DNA of 64,000 bases, from assembly GCF_000023125.1 (NCBI RefSeq), contig NC_013037.1, positions 3,100,001 through 3,164,000 on the forward strand, written 5' to 3'. Positions 1-9,487 of the stretch are shown piece by piece. Both the position numbers and the translations under genes were made by a program. Position 1 is the first letter of the stretch; every line of letters starts with the position of its first letter. Below the pieces are notes generated by a model that was given only the letters and a program-made list of their open reading frames with translations, searched no databases and was not told the DNA's origin. The DNA comes from Dyadobacter fermentans DSM 18053. GTDB lineage: Bacteria; Bacteroidota; Bacteroidia; Cytophagales; Spirosomataceae.

Positions 1-1057
1 GACCATAAATTTTATTGGGCAGGTAATTCCGGATATACCGAAACTTCTTGTCCCGCACCGACCGCGACATATCGATCCGCTCGTCCATTCTGCCCCTGAA
101 ACCGAATGCATACGGAGGCTCCGGCTTCTGTTGTTTGCCCAAAAATGCGCCTCCCTGCATATATTCCGGCACTTTAATATCCACCAGACTCAGCACCGTA
201 GGCGCGAAATCCAGGAACGTCACCAGCCTGTCCGACACCGTACCCGATTTTTGGCTGGCCAAATGCGCGTATTTCGGCGGCAAATGGACAATTAGCGGCA
301 CATGCAAACCCGATTCATACATAAACCGCTTGCTGCGCGCCAGCACACCGCCATTGTCGGCATAGTAAAAAACGATCGTATTTTCGGCCAGCCCTTCGTC
401 CTTCAATTCCTGCAATAAGCGCCCGAATTGCCGGTCCATTTCTTCCAGCTTATCGTAGTATTGCGCCCAGTCGTGTTTCAGCTCCGGGGTCGCCGGGTGA
501 TATGGCGGCAGCGGCACTTTTTCGGGATCGTGCTTCAATGCAGGCAATGGCTCGTGCAGCGAACTTTCGTGAGACACATTCAGATTAAATACCGCAAAAA
601 ACGGCTGTCCCGGTTTCCGGTTCTTGTAAGTCGCCTTGTTGCTCGATTCGTCCCAGGCGTCGGTTTGGTCGGGCGTGTTGTAATCCTTTTTGGCATTGTT
701 GGTGGTATAGTAGCCCGCTTCCCGGAGGTATTTCGGGAAAAACTTCACGAATGCCGGCGACGGGTACACGCTCCGCATGTGCTCCGTGCCCAGCGATGGC
801 GGGTACATGCCGGTAATGAGCGTGTTACGCGAAGGTGCACACACGGGAGCCGTCGAAAATGCATTTTTGTAGCGGATGCTTCCGGCCGCAAACTGGTCCA
901 GGTTGGGCGTGGTGGCAAATTGATCGCCGTAGCTGCCCAGCAGAACGGTATTATCCTCGCTGACAATCCAGAGGATATTCGGACGGTCCTGCGCAGTGGC
1001 CGGGGACATGGCGGCGGTGAGCACCGCCAGAAGAATTGTAAGGGTTAGTTTATACAT
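1..1057 (-). CDS. Sulfatase (S1 family), 3' end outside the window
   Basis: Secreted sulfate ester hydrolase; about 352 codons are visible and the C-terminus lies beyond the left edge. The ATG at 1057 opens a signal peptide ending near T-A-Q, followed by RPNILWIVSEDN, the metal-binding start of the sulfatase fold. The motif C-A-P-S-R (about residue 73) is the C-x-P-S-R signature in which Cys becomes formylglycine, so an active enzyme with anaerobic or FGE-type maturation elsewhere is expected. The S-E-D-N start differs from the D-D of the neighbouring sulfatase and resembles heparan N-sulfatase-like members. It begins 28 nt after the stop of the upstream sulfatase, so both are probably co-transcribed with SusC/SusD. 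The substrate cannot be read from sequence. Confidence 0.9.
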   Translation of the reverse strand, partial: MYKLTLTILLAVLTAAMSPATAQDRPNILWIVSEDNTVLLGSYGDQFATTPNLDQFAAGSIRYKNAFSTAPVCAPSRNTLITGMYPPSLGTEHMRSVYPSPAFVKFFPKYLREAGYYTTNNAKKDYNTPDQTDAWDESSNKATYKNRKPGQPFFAVFNLNVSHESSLHEPLPALKHDPEKVPLPPYHPATPELKHDWAQYYDKLEEMDRQFGRLLQELKDEGLAENTIVFYYADNGGVLARSKRFMYESGLHVPLIVHLPPKYAHLASQKSGTVSDRLVTFLDFAPTVLSLVDIKVPEYMQGGAFLGKQQKPEPPYAFGFRGRMDERIDMSRSVRDKKFRYIRNYLPNKIYG

Positions 1058-1085
1058 AATGAGGTTGTTACATTGCTGTCTGGCG

Positions 1086-3398
1086 CTATTTCGCACCCAG
1101 ATGTGCCTGCTGCGCCGGGGCGAGGTCGATGGTTACTTTCCTTATCTTATCGGTAAATGCAAAAGGCACTTTGTAGGTGTCCCCTACCGGCGTAAGGTCA
1201 TCAAAACCTACGTTCACGCCTTCATGCAGGTACAATGCATCCGAGGTTTTCGGAAGCGTCCCTTCCCCTACCTTGGAATTATTGACATACAAAGTAACCG
1301 CGCCGCCGCCATTCTGATCATATTGCACGCTTGCTTTGAGTTCTGCCTTTCCGGCCGGCAGCGTGGCGTTTGCGGAACTTACCACATATTTGTTGCCATC
1401 GCCCACGGCGTAGGTGAAATGCAGTTTCTGATTTTGGATAAAAAAGCTCAGCCCGCCCGCCGCTCCGCCTCTCGATAGCAGCACACCTTCTGCCTGCACG
1501 CCCGACAACTCCACATCCGCGATGATAGAAAACGAGCGTTTCAATGCAAACGGGCTGGCGATGTCGATGATCGTCGATTGGCCTGGGTACAGCACTACCC
1601 TGTCCACATGGTTATAGGCCGTCGGTAATGTAAATGGCTCCGTTCCGTCTTTGAGCGGGTAAACGTTGTATTTCAAAGCTTCACTATCGAACAATGCTTT
1701 CAGCTCCTTCAACTTGCCCGGATTGGATGCTGCCAGGTCGTTGGTTTCGTTGAAATCTTCATTGACATTATAAAGCTCCCATTTGTCTTTTTCAAAATCC
1801 TGGCCTTTCACGTGCAGAGAACCTGCCTTCCACCCGTCCTTGTAAATCGACCGTGAGCCGCGGATCTCGTAGTATTGGACCGTATGGCGGCTTTTCGCGC
1901 CGGCGTCATTGAGGCTGTAAGCCAGGCTGGTGCCCTCGATCGGGTCTTGTTTGATACCGTTCAAAACGGCGGGCGCCTTGATGTTCAGCAGTTCGAGTGT
2001 GGTAGGCAGAATGTCGGAAACATGCCCGTACTGGTTGCGGATTCCTCCTTTTTCCTTGATTCCCTTTGGATAAAAAACGATGAGCGGATTGTGCGTACCA
2101 CCTTCCGAATTCGCATCCTGCTTCCAATGGCGGAATGGCACGTTGGTTGCCGCGGCCCAGCCGAGCGGATAGTTTACTTTGGAAAACTCAGTGCCGATGA
2201 GATCGATTTGCTCAATGTTCTTTTTCAGGCGCTCTTCCTCCGGAATGCCGGTTCCGAAATTATTGACCGTACCCACAAAAGTCCCCTCCTTGCTCGCGCC
2301 ATTGTCCCCTACCGACACAATCACGATGGTATTATCCAGTTCGCCCGTTTCCCGGATGTGGTTAATCACCCGCCCGATTTCGTAGTCTGTTTGTTCCAAA
2401 AATCCCGCATATGTCTCCATAAAACGCGCGTAGAGCTTTTTCTCATCGGCGCCCAGCGAGCTCCATTCCTTCACGCCCGGGTTGCGCGGCGGCACTTTGG
2501 CGGTTTTCGGCACAACGCCCAGCCTGATCTGGTTGGCCAGCACCTGCTCCCGGTAAGCATCCCAACCGGCATCGAACTTGCCCTTGTACTTATCCGACCA
2601 TTTTTTGGCAACCTGATGCGGCGAGTGGCCCGCGCCGGTTGCCACATAAAGGAAAAACGGCTTGTCGGGACTGCCGGATTTCTGGCTCGCCAGATAGCTG
2701 ATCGCCCGGTCGGCGATGAGTTCGTTGAAATGCTTGCCATCCTGCCGGTCGGGCTCGCGGTGGGTGCCTTCCCAGAGCTCGGGGTGCCACTGATCAATGC
2801 TACCGCGCGATGGAAACCCGTAAAATTGCTCGAATCCGCGCCCTGTCGGCCAGCGGTTGAAGGGCCCCGCAGGCGTGAGGTCCGCGAGCGGGGTTATGTG
2901 CCATTTGCCCAATGCAAATGTGTTGTAGCCGTTGTCTTTCAGGATTTCGGCGATGGTACCTTTTTCAAGCGGGATGATCGCGTCGTAGCCGGGCGTGCCA
3001 ATGGCCGTTTCCGGGAATAGGCCCATATGCACCGAATGCTGGTTGCGGCCGGTGAGCAGCGATGCCCGCGTGGGTGCGCAAATGGCGGTAGTGTGAAAAT
3101 TGGTGTAGCGCAAGCCGTTGTTGGCCAGGCTGTCGAGCGTCGGGGTGTTGATCAGCCCGCCGAATGTGCTGATGGCGCCGTAACCAATGTCGTCCAGCAA
3201 GATCCACACGACGTTGGGCGAGCCTTTGGCGGCTTTTTTCTTCTCCGGCCACGATTGCTGCGTTTCCGCCACCGTTTTACCGATTTTGCCCTGGTAAGCG
3301 GGCGTCGGTGCATATTGCGCATGCACGCCGCTCGCTGCGAGCACGGCCAGTGCACCCAGCGATAATTTATTCCACGGACGATAAATTTTTCCCATCAT
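1086..3398 (-). CDS. Arylsulfatase with C-terminal beta-sandwich extension
   Basis: Periplasmic or secreted sulfatase of about 770 residues, longer than the usual 450-550. After a signal peptide ending in GVHAQ it has the metal-binding D-D-I-G-Y-G motif and C-A-P-T-R, the formylglycine C-x-P-x-R signature, followed by ASLLTGR; later G-K-W-H and N-G-A segments are also sulfatase-like. The last 170 or so residues look like a LamG or concanavalin-type beta sandwich. The long arylsulfatase branch (AslA-like) has this layout. I place the start at the double Met at 3398, because the longer in-frame start at 3428 adds ten residues before the signal peptide. It lies 146 nt downstream of SusD on the same strand, which suggests cleavage of sulfate from a substrate imported by the adjacent SusCD pair. 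Confidence 0.9.
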   Translation of the reverse strand: MMGKIYRPWNKLSLGALAVLAASGVHAQYAPTPAYQGKIGKTVAETQQSWPEKKKAAKGSPNVVWILLDDIGYGAISTFGGLINTPTLDSLANNGLRYTNFHTTAICAPTRASLLTGRNQHSVHMGLFPETAIGTPGYDAIIPLEKGTIAEILKDNGYNTFALGKWHITPLADLTPAGPFNRWPTGRGFEQFYGFPSRGSIDQWHPELWEGTHREPDRQDGKHFNELIADRAISYLASQKSGSPDKPFFLYVATGAGHSPHQVAKKWSDKYKGKFDAGWDAYREQVLANQIRLGVVPKTAKVPPRNPGVKEWSSLGADEKKLYARFMETYAGFLEQTDYEIGRVINHIRETGELDNTIVIVSVGDNGASKEGTFVGTVNNFGTGIPEEERLKKNIEQIDLIGTEFSKVNYPLGWAAATNVPFRHWKQDANSEGGTHNPLIVFYPKGIKEKGGIRNQYGHVSDILPTTLELLNIKAPAVLNGIKQDPIEGTSLAYSLNDAGAKSRHTVQYYEIRGSRSIYKDGWKAGSLHVKGQDFEKDKWELYNVNEDFNETNDLAASNPGKLKELKALFDSEALKYNVYPLKDGTEPFTLPTAYNHVDRVVLYPGQSTIIDIASPFALKRSFSIIADVELSGVQAEGVLLSRGGAAGGLSFFIQNQKLHFTYAVGDGNKYVVSSANATLPAGKAELKASVQYDQNGGGAVTLYVNNSKVGEGTLPKTSDALYLHEGVNVGFDDLTPVGDTYKVPFAFTDKIRKVTIDLAPAQQAHLGAK

Positions 3399-3544
3399 AC
3401 ACGGTTTTGAATGTGTTTTAAAACCCAAATACTACTAACCGGTTTCCCGGATTCCGGCAGCCCGCTTTCGCTTGCACCCGCCCGGGCGCTTGCGAAAGGG
3501 GGCTTGCCATTGATTCAATTTTCCATCACATCAGAATGCCTGCC

Positions 3545-5113
3545 CTATTCCCAAAGCGGGTTTTGTTTCAGCAAAGCATTATTGTCTATTTCCGACTGCG
3601 GAATCGGGTAGAACACGTGCTTCGGTGCGGCGTTGGTTTTGCCTACTTTTTGCTGGTTGGCTACGAACGTGCTGTTGTAGGCAGCGTCGCGCTGGCGGAT
3701 CAGGTCAAACCAGCGCTGGTATTCGTAGGTGAGTTCCAGGCGACGGTCGAGGTATACCGAGTCGCGGAACTGGTCTTTCGTCAGCCCGGTAGTTAGGTTG
3801 GGCAGGCCCGCGCGGTTACGGACCCTATTCAGCGATTTGTAGGCTTTTTGCGTAGGGCCGTTCGCTTCGTTTTCGGCCTCCGCGTGGATCAGCAGCAGTT
3901 CGGCATAGCGGATAATGGGGACATTGGCTGCCGACTGGTTTGTAACAGCCGTCGATGAAGGATCGGCATATTTATTCCAAAATGGCGTCGAATCGTTCGG
4001 TACGGCCGCATTGACGATCGGAAGCGAATACTTGCGGCCGTTTGACGGGCTGGTGAAGCTCCTCACGAAGGTAACGTCACGACGCTTATCACCAGGCTTA
4101 TACAATTTGTAAACGCTGAAAAACTTGTCGTTGCCCTGCGTGTAGTACCGCACCATGTGGGCGTAGTTGCCATTCAGGCCCGGCACGCCGGCCAGGATCG
4201 AGCGTGGCCATTCGTTGTTGCCTTGTGCGAGCGAGTTGGACTTAAATTGTGCGGAGAAAATGTGCTCTTTGTTGTTTTTGAATGCAGGCAGGAAAACTTC
4301 GGCATAATTCGTAACAAGGTCGTAACCATAATTTCCCGTACCGCCGTCAGCAGCCGACAGCGCTTCCTCCGCCTTGTTCACCGCCGACTGGTATTTTGCA
4401 CTCACTTTCAACGGAAACGAAGCCTCCGCCAGGTACACTTTCGCAAGCAACGCCTTGGCAGCACCGGCCGTGGCACGCCCCACATTCGGCGACGCATAGC
4501 TAGCCGGAAGCACGGCTGCGGCTTCCGTAAGGTCTTTCTCGATTTGCGCATAAATGTCCGCCGATGGCGATTTGGCGACTTCATAATCCGATGCATTCAC
4601 GTATTTCTGGTATTCGAGAATCAACGGAACGTCGCCATACAAGCGCACCAGGTTGAAATAATACAATGCACGCAGGAATTTGGTCTCACCCAGCAAACGC
4701 GTTTTCAGAGCCTCATCAAACTGAATGGCAGGCACTTTTTCCAGCACCACATTCGCTTTTTTGATAGCGGCATAATGCTGCTGCCAGATTTCGTAAATCC
4801 GAAGATTGGTGGACGAATGCGCCAGCACGGATAGCGAACGCACGTCGGGATTGGTGGCACCCGGCCCCGGATCTTCGTCGTCGCCTGCCATGTTCATACC
4901 CGTGTTAAAAAGCGTATTATAAGGCGTTTGAACCGAAGACCCTCCCGAATTCAGGAAGAAATACACCGCATTCACGGCATTGACGGCATCCGCCTGCGTC
5001 TTGTAATACTGCTCTTCTGACAAAAATGCCTCGGGCTCCTCTTTCAGGAATTCCTCGCAGGAAAGCGACGCAAATGCCGTGAAACCCAACAGAATATATT
5101 TAAATGCTTTCAT
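3545..5113 (-). CDS. SusD/RagB family outer-membrane lipoprotein
   Basis: Surface lipoprotein that caps a SusC transporter and binds its substrate. The N-terminus from Met 5113 is a lipoprotein signal with the lipobox L-S-C, followed by EEFLKEEPEAFLSEEQYYKT, the typical SusD opening. The body contains the TPR-like helices and the C-terminal RagB region ending NPLWE. About 522 residues is a normal length. It starts 25 nt after the stop of SusC, the standard susC-susD order. A longer start at 5122 would add three residues (M-I-E) before the lipoprotein signal and is less likely. Confidence 0.93.
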   Translation of the reverse strand: MKAFKYILLGFTAFASLSCEEFLKEEPEAFLSEEQYYKTQADAVNAVNAVYFFLNSGGSSVQTPYNTLFNTGMNMAGDDEDPGPGATNPDVRSLSVLAHSSTNLRIYEIWQQHYAAIKKANVVLEKVPAIQFDEALKTRLLGETKFLRALYYFNLVRLYGDVPLILEYQKYVNASDYEVAKSPSADIYAQIEKDLTEAAAVLPASYASPNVGRATAGAAKALLAKVYLAEASFPLKVSAKYQSAVNKAEEALSAADGGTGNYGYDLVTNYAEVFLPAFKNNKEHIFSAQFKSNSLAQGNNEWPRSILAGVPGLNGNYAHMVRYYTQGNDKFFSVYKLYKPGDKRRDVTFVRSFTSPSNGRKYSLPIVNAAVPNDSTPFWNKYADPSSTAVTNQSAANVPIIRYAELLLIHAEAENEANGPTQKAYKSLNRVRNRAGLPNLTTGLTKDQFRDSVYLDRRLELTYEYQRWFDLIRQRDAAYNSTFVANQQKVGKTNAAPKHVFYPIPQSEIDNNALLKQNPLWE

Positions 5114-5138
5114 TTCAATCAATTTTGAATGGTGGTTA

Positions 5139-8100
5139 TCAGAATGTGAGGGACAGACCTGCCTGGTACGATTTGTTGTTCGGATACACGCCCTGATCCA
5201 CGCCCTTGTTGATCAGCGACTGCCCGTTCAGGCTCACTTCGGGATCGAAACCGGTGTATTTTGTCCAGGTTTTCGGGTTTTGCGCCGATACGTAAATGCG
5301 GAGGTTTTCAATGTGCAGTTTCGACAACAGCTCTTTCGGGAAGTTGTAGCCCAGCGAGAGGTTTTTCAGGCGATAGTAAGTCGCGTCTTCGATAAACCGG
5401 TCGGAAATCGTGATCGCGGGGTCCTGGTAGGCTGCCTTCACGTCGGTGTTCGTGTTGGTCGGCGTCCAGCGGTCGAGTACCACGGTGGAAGCATTCACGT
5501 AGCCTGTTCCGAGTTCAAGGTTGGCGCGGTTCGCATTGTAGAGCTTGCCGCCAAGCGATGCCTGGAAGAAAATCGTGAGGTCAAATCCCTTGTAATTGAA
5601 TGTGTTGGTGATACCGCCTGTTAATGCCGGCTGGTTTTTCACTACCACCCGGTCGCCTGCCTGGGTAATCACGCCGTCACGGTTAATGTCCTTGTACTTC
5701 TGGCCGCCCGGGCTTTTGTTTTGCTGCGGCGTCAGCGGCGCATCACCTTCCTGAATGATTCCGTCGGTTTGGTACACGATGAATGAACCCAGCGGATAGC
5801 CCACTTTCGCAATGGATGGCGCGGAAATGACCGGAATGATCTGGTCCACACCGTCGCCCAGGCTCAGGATTTTGTTGGTGTTTTTTGAAACAATAAAAAT
5901 CGTGTTCCATTTGAAAGCACCTTCCAGGTTCCTTGAATTGACATATAACTCAATACCCTGATTCGACACTGCTCCAATGTTCTGATACACCACGGACGCC
6001 TGGCCATTATAGAAATCCGAAAGCCCGGAAGTACCTGGAACGGTGCGTGTTAGCAGCAAATCGGTCGTTTTCTTGTAGTAATAGTCGGCGATAATGTTGA
6101 TGCGGTTTTTAAATAAACCCAGGTCCACTCCAAAGTCTGTCTGGAATGTTTTTTCCCAGCCGAGGTTCGGGTTCGGCACCGTATTGGGCGCAAAGCCGGA
6201 GACGGTCGTATTCGAGAAGTTGTAACGGAAATAGCTGAGCTGCGACAGCGACTGGTACGACGGAATGCTCTGATTACCAGTCTGTCCGGCGCTGAGTCGC
6301 AGTTTCAGCAGGCTGATCTTTTTGAACCGCTGGAAGAATTTTTCCTCATTCACATTCCAGCCGATCGCCGCCGACGGGAAATAACCCCATTTGTTGCCGC
6401 TACCAAATTTCGACGAACCATCCGCACGCACGGTGAATGTGAACAGGTAGCGCTCGTCGAAAATGTAGTTGATCCGGCCCAGATACGACGCCAGGGCCCA
6501 TTTATCGGCCAGCGAGCGGGGTGCGATGTTGGTAATACCTGTTGCCAGGTTGTTATATTCAAAATCGTCTGTCGCGAAGCCGGCCGCTTCCGCAATGGCC
6601 CCTTTGGTTTGGGAAACCTGTGCCGTAAAACCCGCTACCGCATTGATTTTGTTCTTCTCGTTAATCTCCTTGTCGTAGCTTATCGTATTCTCGTTCAGCC
6701 AGTTGGTCGTAAAAATCGACCCTACAATCGCATTACCGCTCAGCGCCTGACCTTCCGACGTAGTACTAGGCAGGTAACGGTTCTGCTTGTTGCCCACAAT
6801 GTCTGCACCGATCAGCACTTTCGCTTTCAGGCCCTCCGCAAGGGTATATTCACCCGAAACATTGCCCAAAAACCGGTTGGTAATCGTCTCGTTCAGCTGG
6901 TTATAAAGCGAGTTAATGGGGTTTTGCAAAGCCGATTCGAATGGGCTGTTCACGACAAATGAGCCGTCATTCTGGTAAATGGGCAATGCGGGCGGCGTCA
7001 GCAGCAGGTTGGCCACGATGGCGGCCGGCGCCACATTTGCCTTGGTGTTGCTCGCATTCAGGCTTGTGAAAATGCGCAGGCGATCGCTGTACTGGTGGTC
7101 CAGATTGATCCTCGCCGAGAAACGGCGGAAGTCCGTATTTTGCAGGATACCATTCTGTTTGAAATAGTTACCCGAAATCGCAAGCTTCGTTTTGTCCGAT
7201 CCCGAGAGAATCGAAAGGTTGTGGCTCTGAATGGACGCGCTACGGAAAGCGGCATCCTGCCAGTCGGTACCCACGCCGGTGGTATCGAGCGAATAACCCG
7301 CGATAGTAGGCACAGAGGCCGTTTTCCCTGAGTTGCCCGCCGCGTCCTTGCGCAGCTGCCACCATTGTGCGGCATTGAGCAATGGCAACGTGCGCAGTAC
7401 TTTTTGCGAACCGTAAAAGGCGTCATAATTGATAGACGATTTGTTTTTGCTCCCGCTTTTGGTGGTGATAATCACGACCCCGTTCGCCCCGCGCGAACCG
7501 TAAATCGCTGTGGCAGAAGCATCTTTCAGCACGTCGATGTTTTCGATATCCGCCGTGTTAATGGAAGAAAGCGGGTTGATCTTCGAACCGTTCGTAACAC
7601 CGGCGTCGGTGAGGTTGTAGTCGTTGTTAATGGGAAAGCCGTCTATGACATACAATGGATCGCTTCCCGCGGTGATCGAGTTGTTACCGCGTATCTGCAC
7701 GCTCACGCCTCCGCCCGGCTGCCCGGACGTTTGCGTCACCACCGCGCCCGCCACGGAGCCCTGTAACAGCCGCTCTACCGATGCAACCGGCTGGCTTTTA
7801 ATTTCAATCGGAACCGAAGCCACCGAACCGGTAATGTCCTTCCGCTTTTGCTCTCCGTAGCCCACTACCACCACCTCGTCGAGCAGGTTAGCGGTCTTAA
7901 GCACCACTTCCACCGCCTCGGCGGGTTGTTCGTAAATCTCGATTTCCTGCTGCTGGAAACCGGTAATGCTGATTTGCAATGTAAATGGAAACTCCTTGGC
8001 CGGCGGAATGCTGAATTTGCCGTCGATGTCTGTCAGGGCATATTTGGCAGAGCCTTTTTCGACCACCGTTGCGCCGGGCAATCCCTGCCCGGATTCGTCC

Positions 8101-8198
8101 TTAACCACACCGGTAATGGCGTCCTGCGCCAGAGCACGGTCAAAGCCTGTGAATACCAAGCCCGTCAGCAAGAACAGGCGGAATAGATGTTTGATCAT
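5139..8198 (-). CDS. SusC/RagA TonB-linked outer-membrane transporter
   Basis: TonB-dependent transporter importing a large substrate across the outer membrane with its SusD lid. From Met 8198 the order is: signal peptide ending in ALAQ, a carboxypeptidase-regulatory-like domain (GVVKDESGQGLPGATVV), the TonB-box-like LDEVVVVGYGEQKR, a plug with the VPGVxV-like segment and PLYVIDG, and a C-terminal barrel ending in AGLSLTF. About 1019 residues is normal. The frame is open to 8312 but the extra residues do not form a signal peptide, so 8198 is preferred. Downstream sulfatases suggest the cargo is a sulfated glycan or aryl sulfate. Confidence 0.95.
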   Translation of the reverse strand: MIKHLFRLFLLTGLVFTGFDRALAQDAITGVVKDESGQGLPGATVVEKGSAKYALTDIDGKFSIPPAKEFPFTLQISITGFQQQEIEIYEQPAEAVEVVLKTANLLDEVVVVGYGEQKRKDITGSVASVPIEIKSQPVASVERLLQGSVAGAVVTQTSGQPGGGVSVQIRGNNSITAGSDPLYVIDGFPINNDYNLTDAGVTNGSKINPLSSINTADIENIDVLKDASATAIYGSRGANGVVIITTKSGSKNKSSINYDAFYGSQKVLRTLPLLNAAQWWQLRKDAAGNSGKTASVPTIAGYSLDTTGVGTDWQDAAFRSASIQSHNLSILSGSDKTKLAISGNYFKQNGILQNTDFRRFSARINLDHQYSDRLRIFTSLNASNTKANVAPAAIVANLLLTPPALPIYQNDGSFVVNSPFESALQNPINSLYNQLNETITNRFLGNVSGEYTLAEGLKAKVLIGADIVGNKQNRYLPSTTSEGQALSGNAIVGSIFTTNWLNENTISYDKEINEKNKINAVAGFTAQVSQTKGAIAEAAGFATDDFEYNNLATGITNIAPRSLADKWALASYLGRINYIFDERYLFTFTVRADGSSKFGSGNKWGYFPSAAIGWNVNEEKFFQRFKKISLLKLRLSAGQTGNQSIPSYQSLSQLSYFRYNFSNTTVSGFAPNTVPNPNLGWEKTFQTDFGVDLGLFKNRINIIADYYYKKTTDLLLTRTVPGTSGLSDFYNGQASVVYQNIGAVSNQGIELYVNSRNLEGAFKWNTIFIVSKNTNKILSLGDGVDQIIPVISAPSIAKVGYPLGSFIVYQTDGIIQEGDAPLTPQQNKSPGGQKYKDINRDGVITQAGDRVVVKNQPALTGGITNTFNYKGFDLTIFFQASLGGKLYNANRANLELGTGYVNASTVVLDRWTPTNTNTDVKAAYQDPAITISDRFIEDATYYRLKNLSLGYNFPKELLSKLHIENLRIYVSAQNPKTWTKYTGFDPEVSLNGQSLINKGVDQGVYPNNKSYQAGLSLTF

Positions 8199-8733
8199 TA
8201 TTTGTGATAATAAAATGGGAAATCGAGGCATAGGCATACTAACCCTAATACATATACGCATCACCTGCGACACTTCGGCGGTGTATACGCGATGAGGGTT
8301 CCGGATCTGCATATGCCTCTTATGCCGACCGGTGAAACCGTTATGAATGATTCAGGAAATGAGGGATCAACAACAGGAACAGCAAGCAGCTGTGGAACGG
8401 GGACATTTGGAAACCACCATCCATCCGCGACGTGAACGCCGGATAAGAAGTACATCTTTCGTTTTCATAGGTACGATAAGAATTTTGGACAATGTCGTGC
8501 CTGACTGGTGGTTAATCTGGCAAACACACAAATATTAGTCTATAAATATGATAGACAAAGTAAACTTATTGAAAATTAAAACGCAAGGGTTTTGAAAGAT
8601 TTATTGCTCAGAAATGCTGGCAGGGATGCGAGCGTACCGCCAGTGCCGGTGTGCCCCAGCCGGTCCTTGATCAATTCCGCCTAGTGGTGTTCAGTGCGCC
8701 GTCGCAACGCATCCATTTCGGCAAATCGGCGAC
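8199..8733. other. Long non-coding leader upstream of SusC
   Basis: A 535-nt stretch between the broken response-regulator end and SusC. I see no convincing gene; the short open frames here lack recognisable domains. It contains the AT-rich promoter-like block near 8530-8590 and is otherwise unremarkable. Confidence 0.5.
8556..8586 (-). promoter_or_regulatory. Possible Bacteroidota-type promoter for the SusC operon
   Basis: On the minus strand TTG (complement of 8584-8586) is followed after 20 nt by TTACTTTG (complement of 8556-8563), close to the Bacteroidota sigma-70-type pattern TTG-N19-20-TAnnTTTG with one mismatch in the -7 box. It would give a leader of about 350 nt before the SusC start. 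The region is AT-rich, so chance matches are likely. Confidence 0.25.
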
Positions 8734-8826
8734 TCAGGACAGAAGATTCTGTCTCAAAATGGAAGTCCAGCTCGCCGGCAACATCTACAACGGAAGCCTT
8801 GCACCGCACTTTCTCAACAAGAATAT
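8734..8826 (-). pseudogene. Detached C-terminal tail of the upstream response regulator
   Basis: In a second frame the DNA reads LVEKVR...VVDVAGELDF from about 8820 to 8763. One extra base near 8761-8762 then returns to the response-regulator frame, which reads ILRQNLLS and stops at 8734. From memory, receiver proteins of this Cytophagales group commonly end in a coiled tail of the form ELDF-LRQ-LLS. Two opposite frameshifts would therefore explain the premature stop at 8785. The position of the first shift is uncertain (about 8775-8826). A sequencing error is an alternative. Confidence 0.45.
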
Positions 8827-9198
8827 TTCATAAGAACCGTTAATTGCGTCGCGGATCTGATCTTCATCCCACGGCTTTTCCATCCGGTAATGCACTTCGC
8901 CTTTGCTTAGCGCTTCACTAATGGCACTAACTTCCGTGAATCCTGTCAACAGTACCCGCGATGCATCCGGACATCGAAGCAAAACTTCTCTTAAAAACTC
9001 CACGCCAGTGACGTCAGGCATTCGCTGGTCGCTGATCACTATATGTACTAAATTCTCATCCAATATTCTGAGTGCTTCAATAGCAGATCCTGCAACGAGT
9101 ACATTAAATTCTTTTCGGAATGTTGCCTTAAACGAATTGAGGTTGTGAATTTCGTCGTCAACATAAAGAACCGAAATTATTTTCGAAGTAGCCATCAT
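8785..9198 (-). CDS. Response regulator receiver protein, C-terminus altered by frameshift
   Basis: Single-domain receiver protein. The acidic pair D14-D15, phospho-acceptor D57 (in ISDQRMPD), T85 (LLTGF) and K108 (EKPW) are all present, so the fold looks functional. It belongs to the group with a KPW motif that normally continues through an FLLRKEN-type linker into a short coiled tail. Here the frame runs FLLRK, then CGARLPL and stops early at 8785. The usual tail ending, LRQNLLS followed by a stop, is still found just downstream (next entry). It is divergent from the hybrid kinase at 9488, a likely regulatory partner. Confidence 0.85.
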   Translation of the reverse strand: MMATSKIISVLYVDDEIHNLNSFKATFRKEFNVLVAGSAIEALRILDENLVHIVISDQRMPDVTGVEFLREVLLRCPDASRVLLTGFTEVSAISEALSKGEVHYRMEKPWDEDQIRDAINGSYEIFLLRKCGARLPL

Positions 9199-9487
9199 TA
9201 GCGTGCAGTTGAGGTTAGGGCTAACAAATTGACCGTAAATTTTTCACGGACAGATAAAGATTGCGCTTACCCTGAAATCCTCCACGATCAGTTTATCAAC
9301 TGGGCAGACTAAAAAATCAAAAGGTTATTTTATTAAATTAAAGGCATGTGATTGCAGTCGTGCTAAAGTTAAGCATTTCAATTGCTTGAATTTTTGGGAT
9401 ACCACATTTGGTAAAAAATACCGGCAAGCTTCTTTTAATTGCATTGAGATTGGGGAATTGTTTTAATTTTATACGAATTAATTCTAT

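Noticed and set aside
8261..8455. 64-codon minus-strand frame upstream of SusC
   Set aside because: No signal peptide, domain or codon pattern; it overlaps the in-frame extension of SusC.
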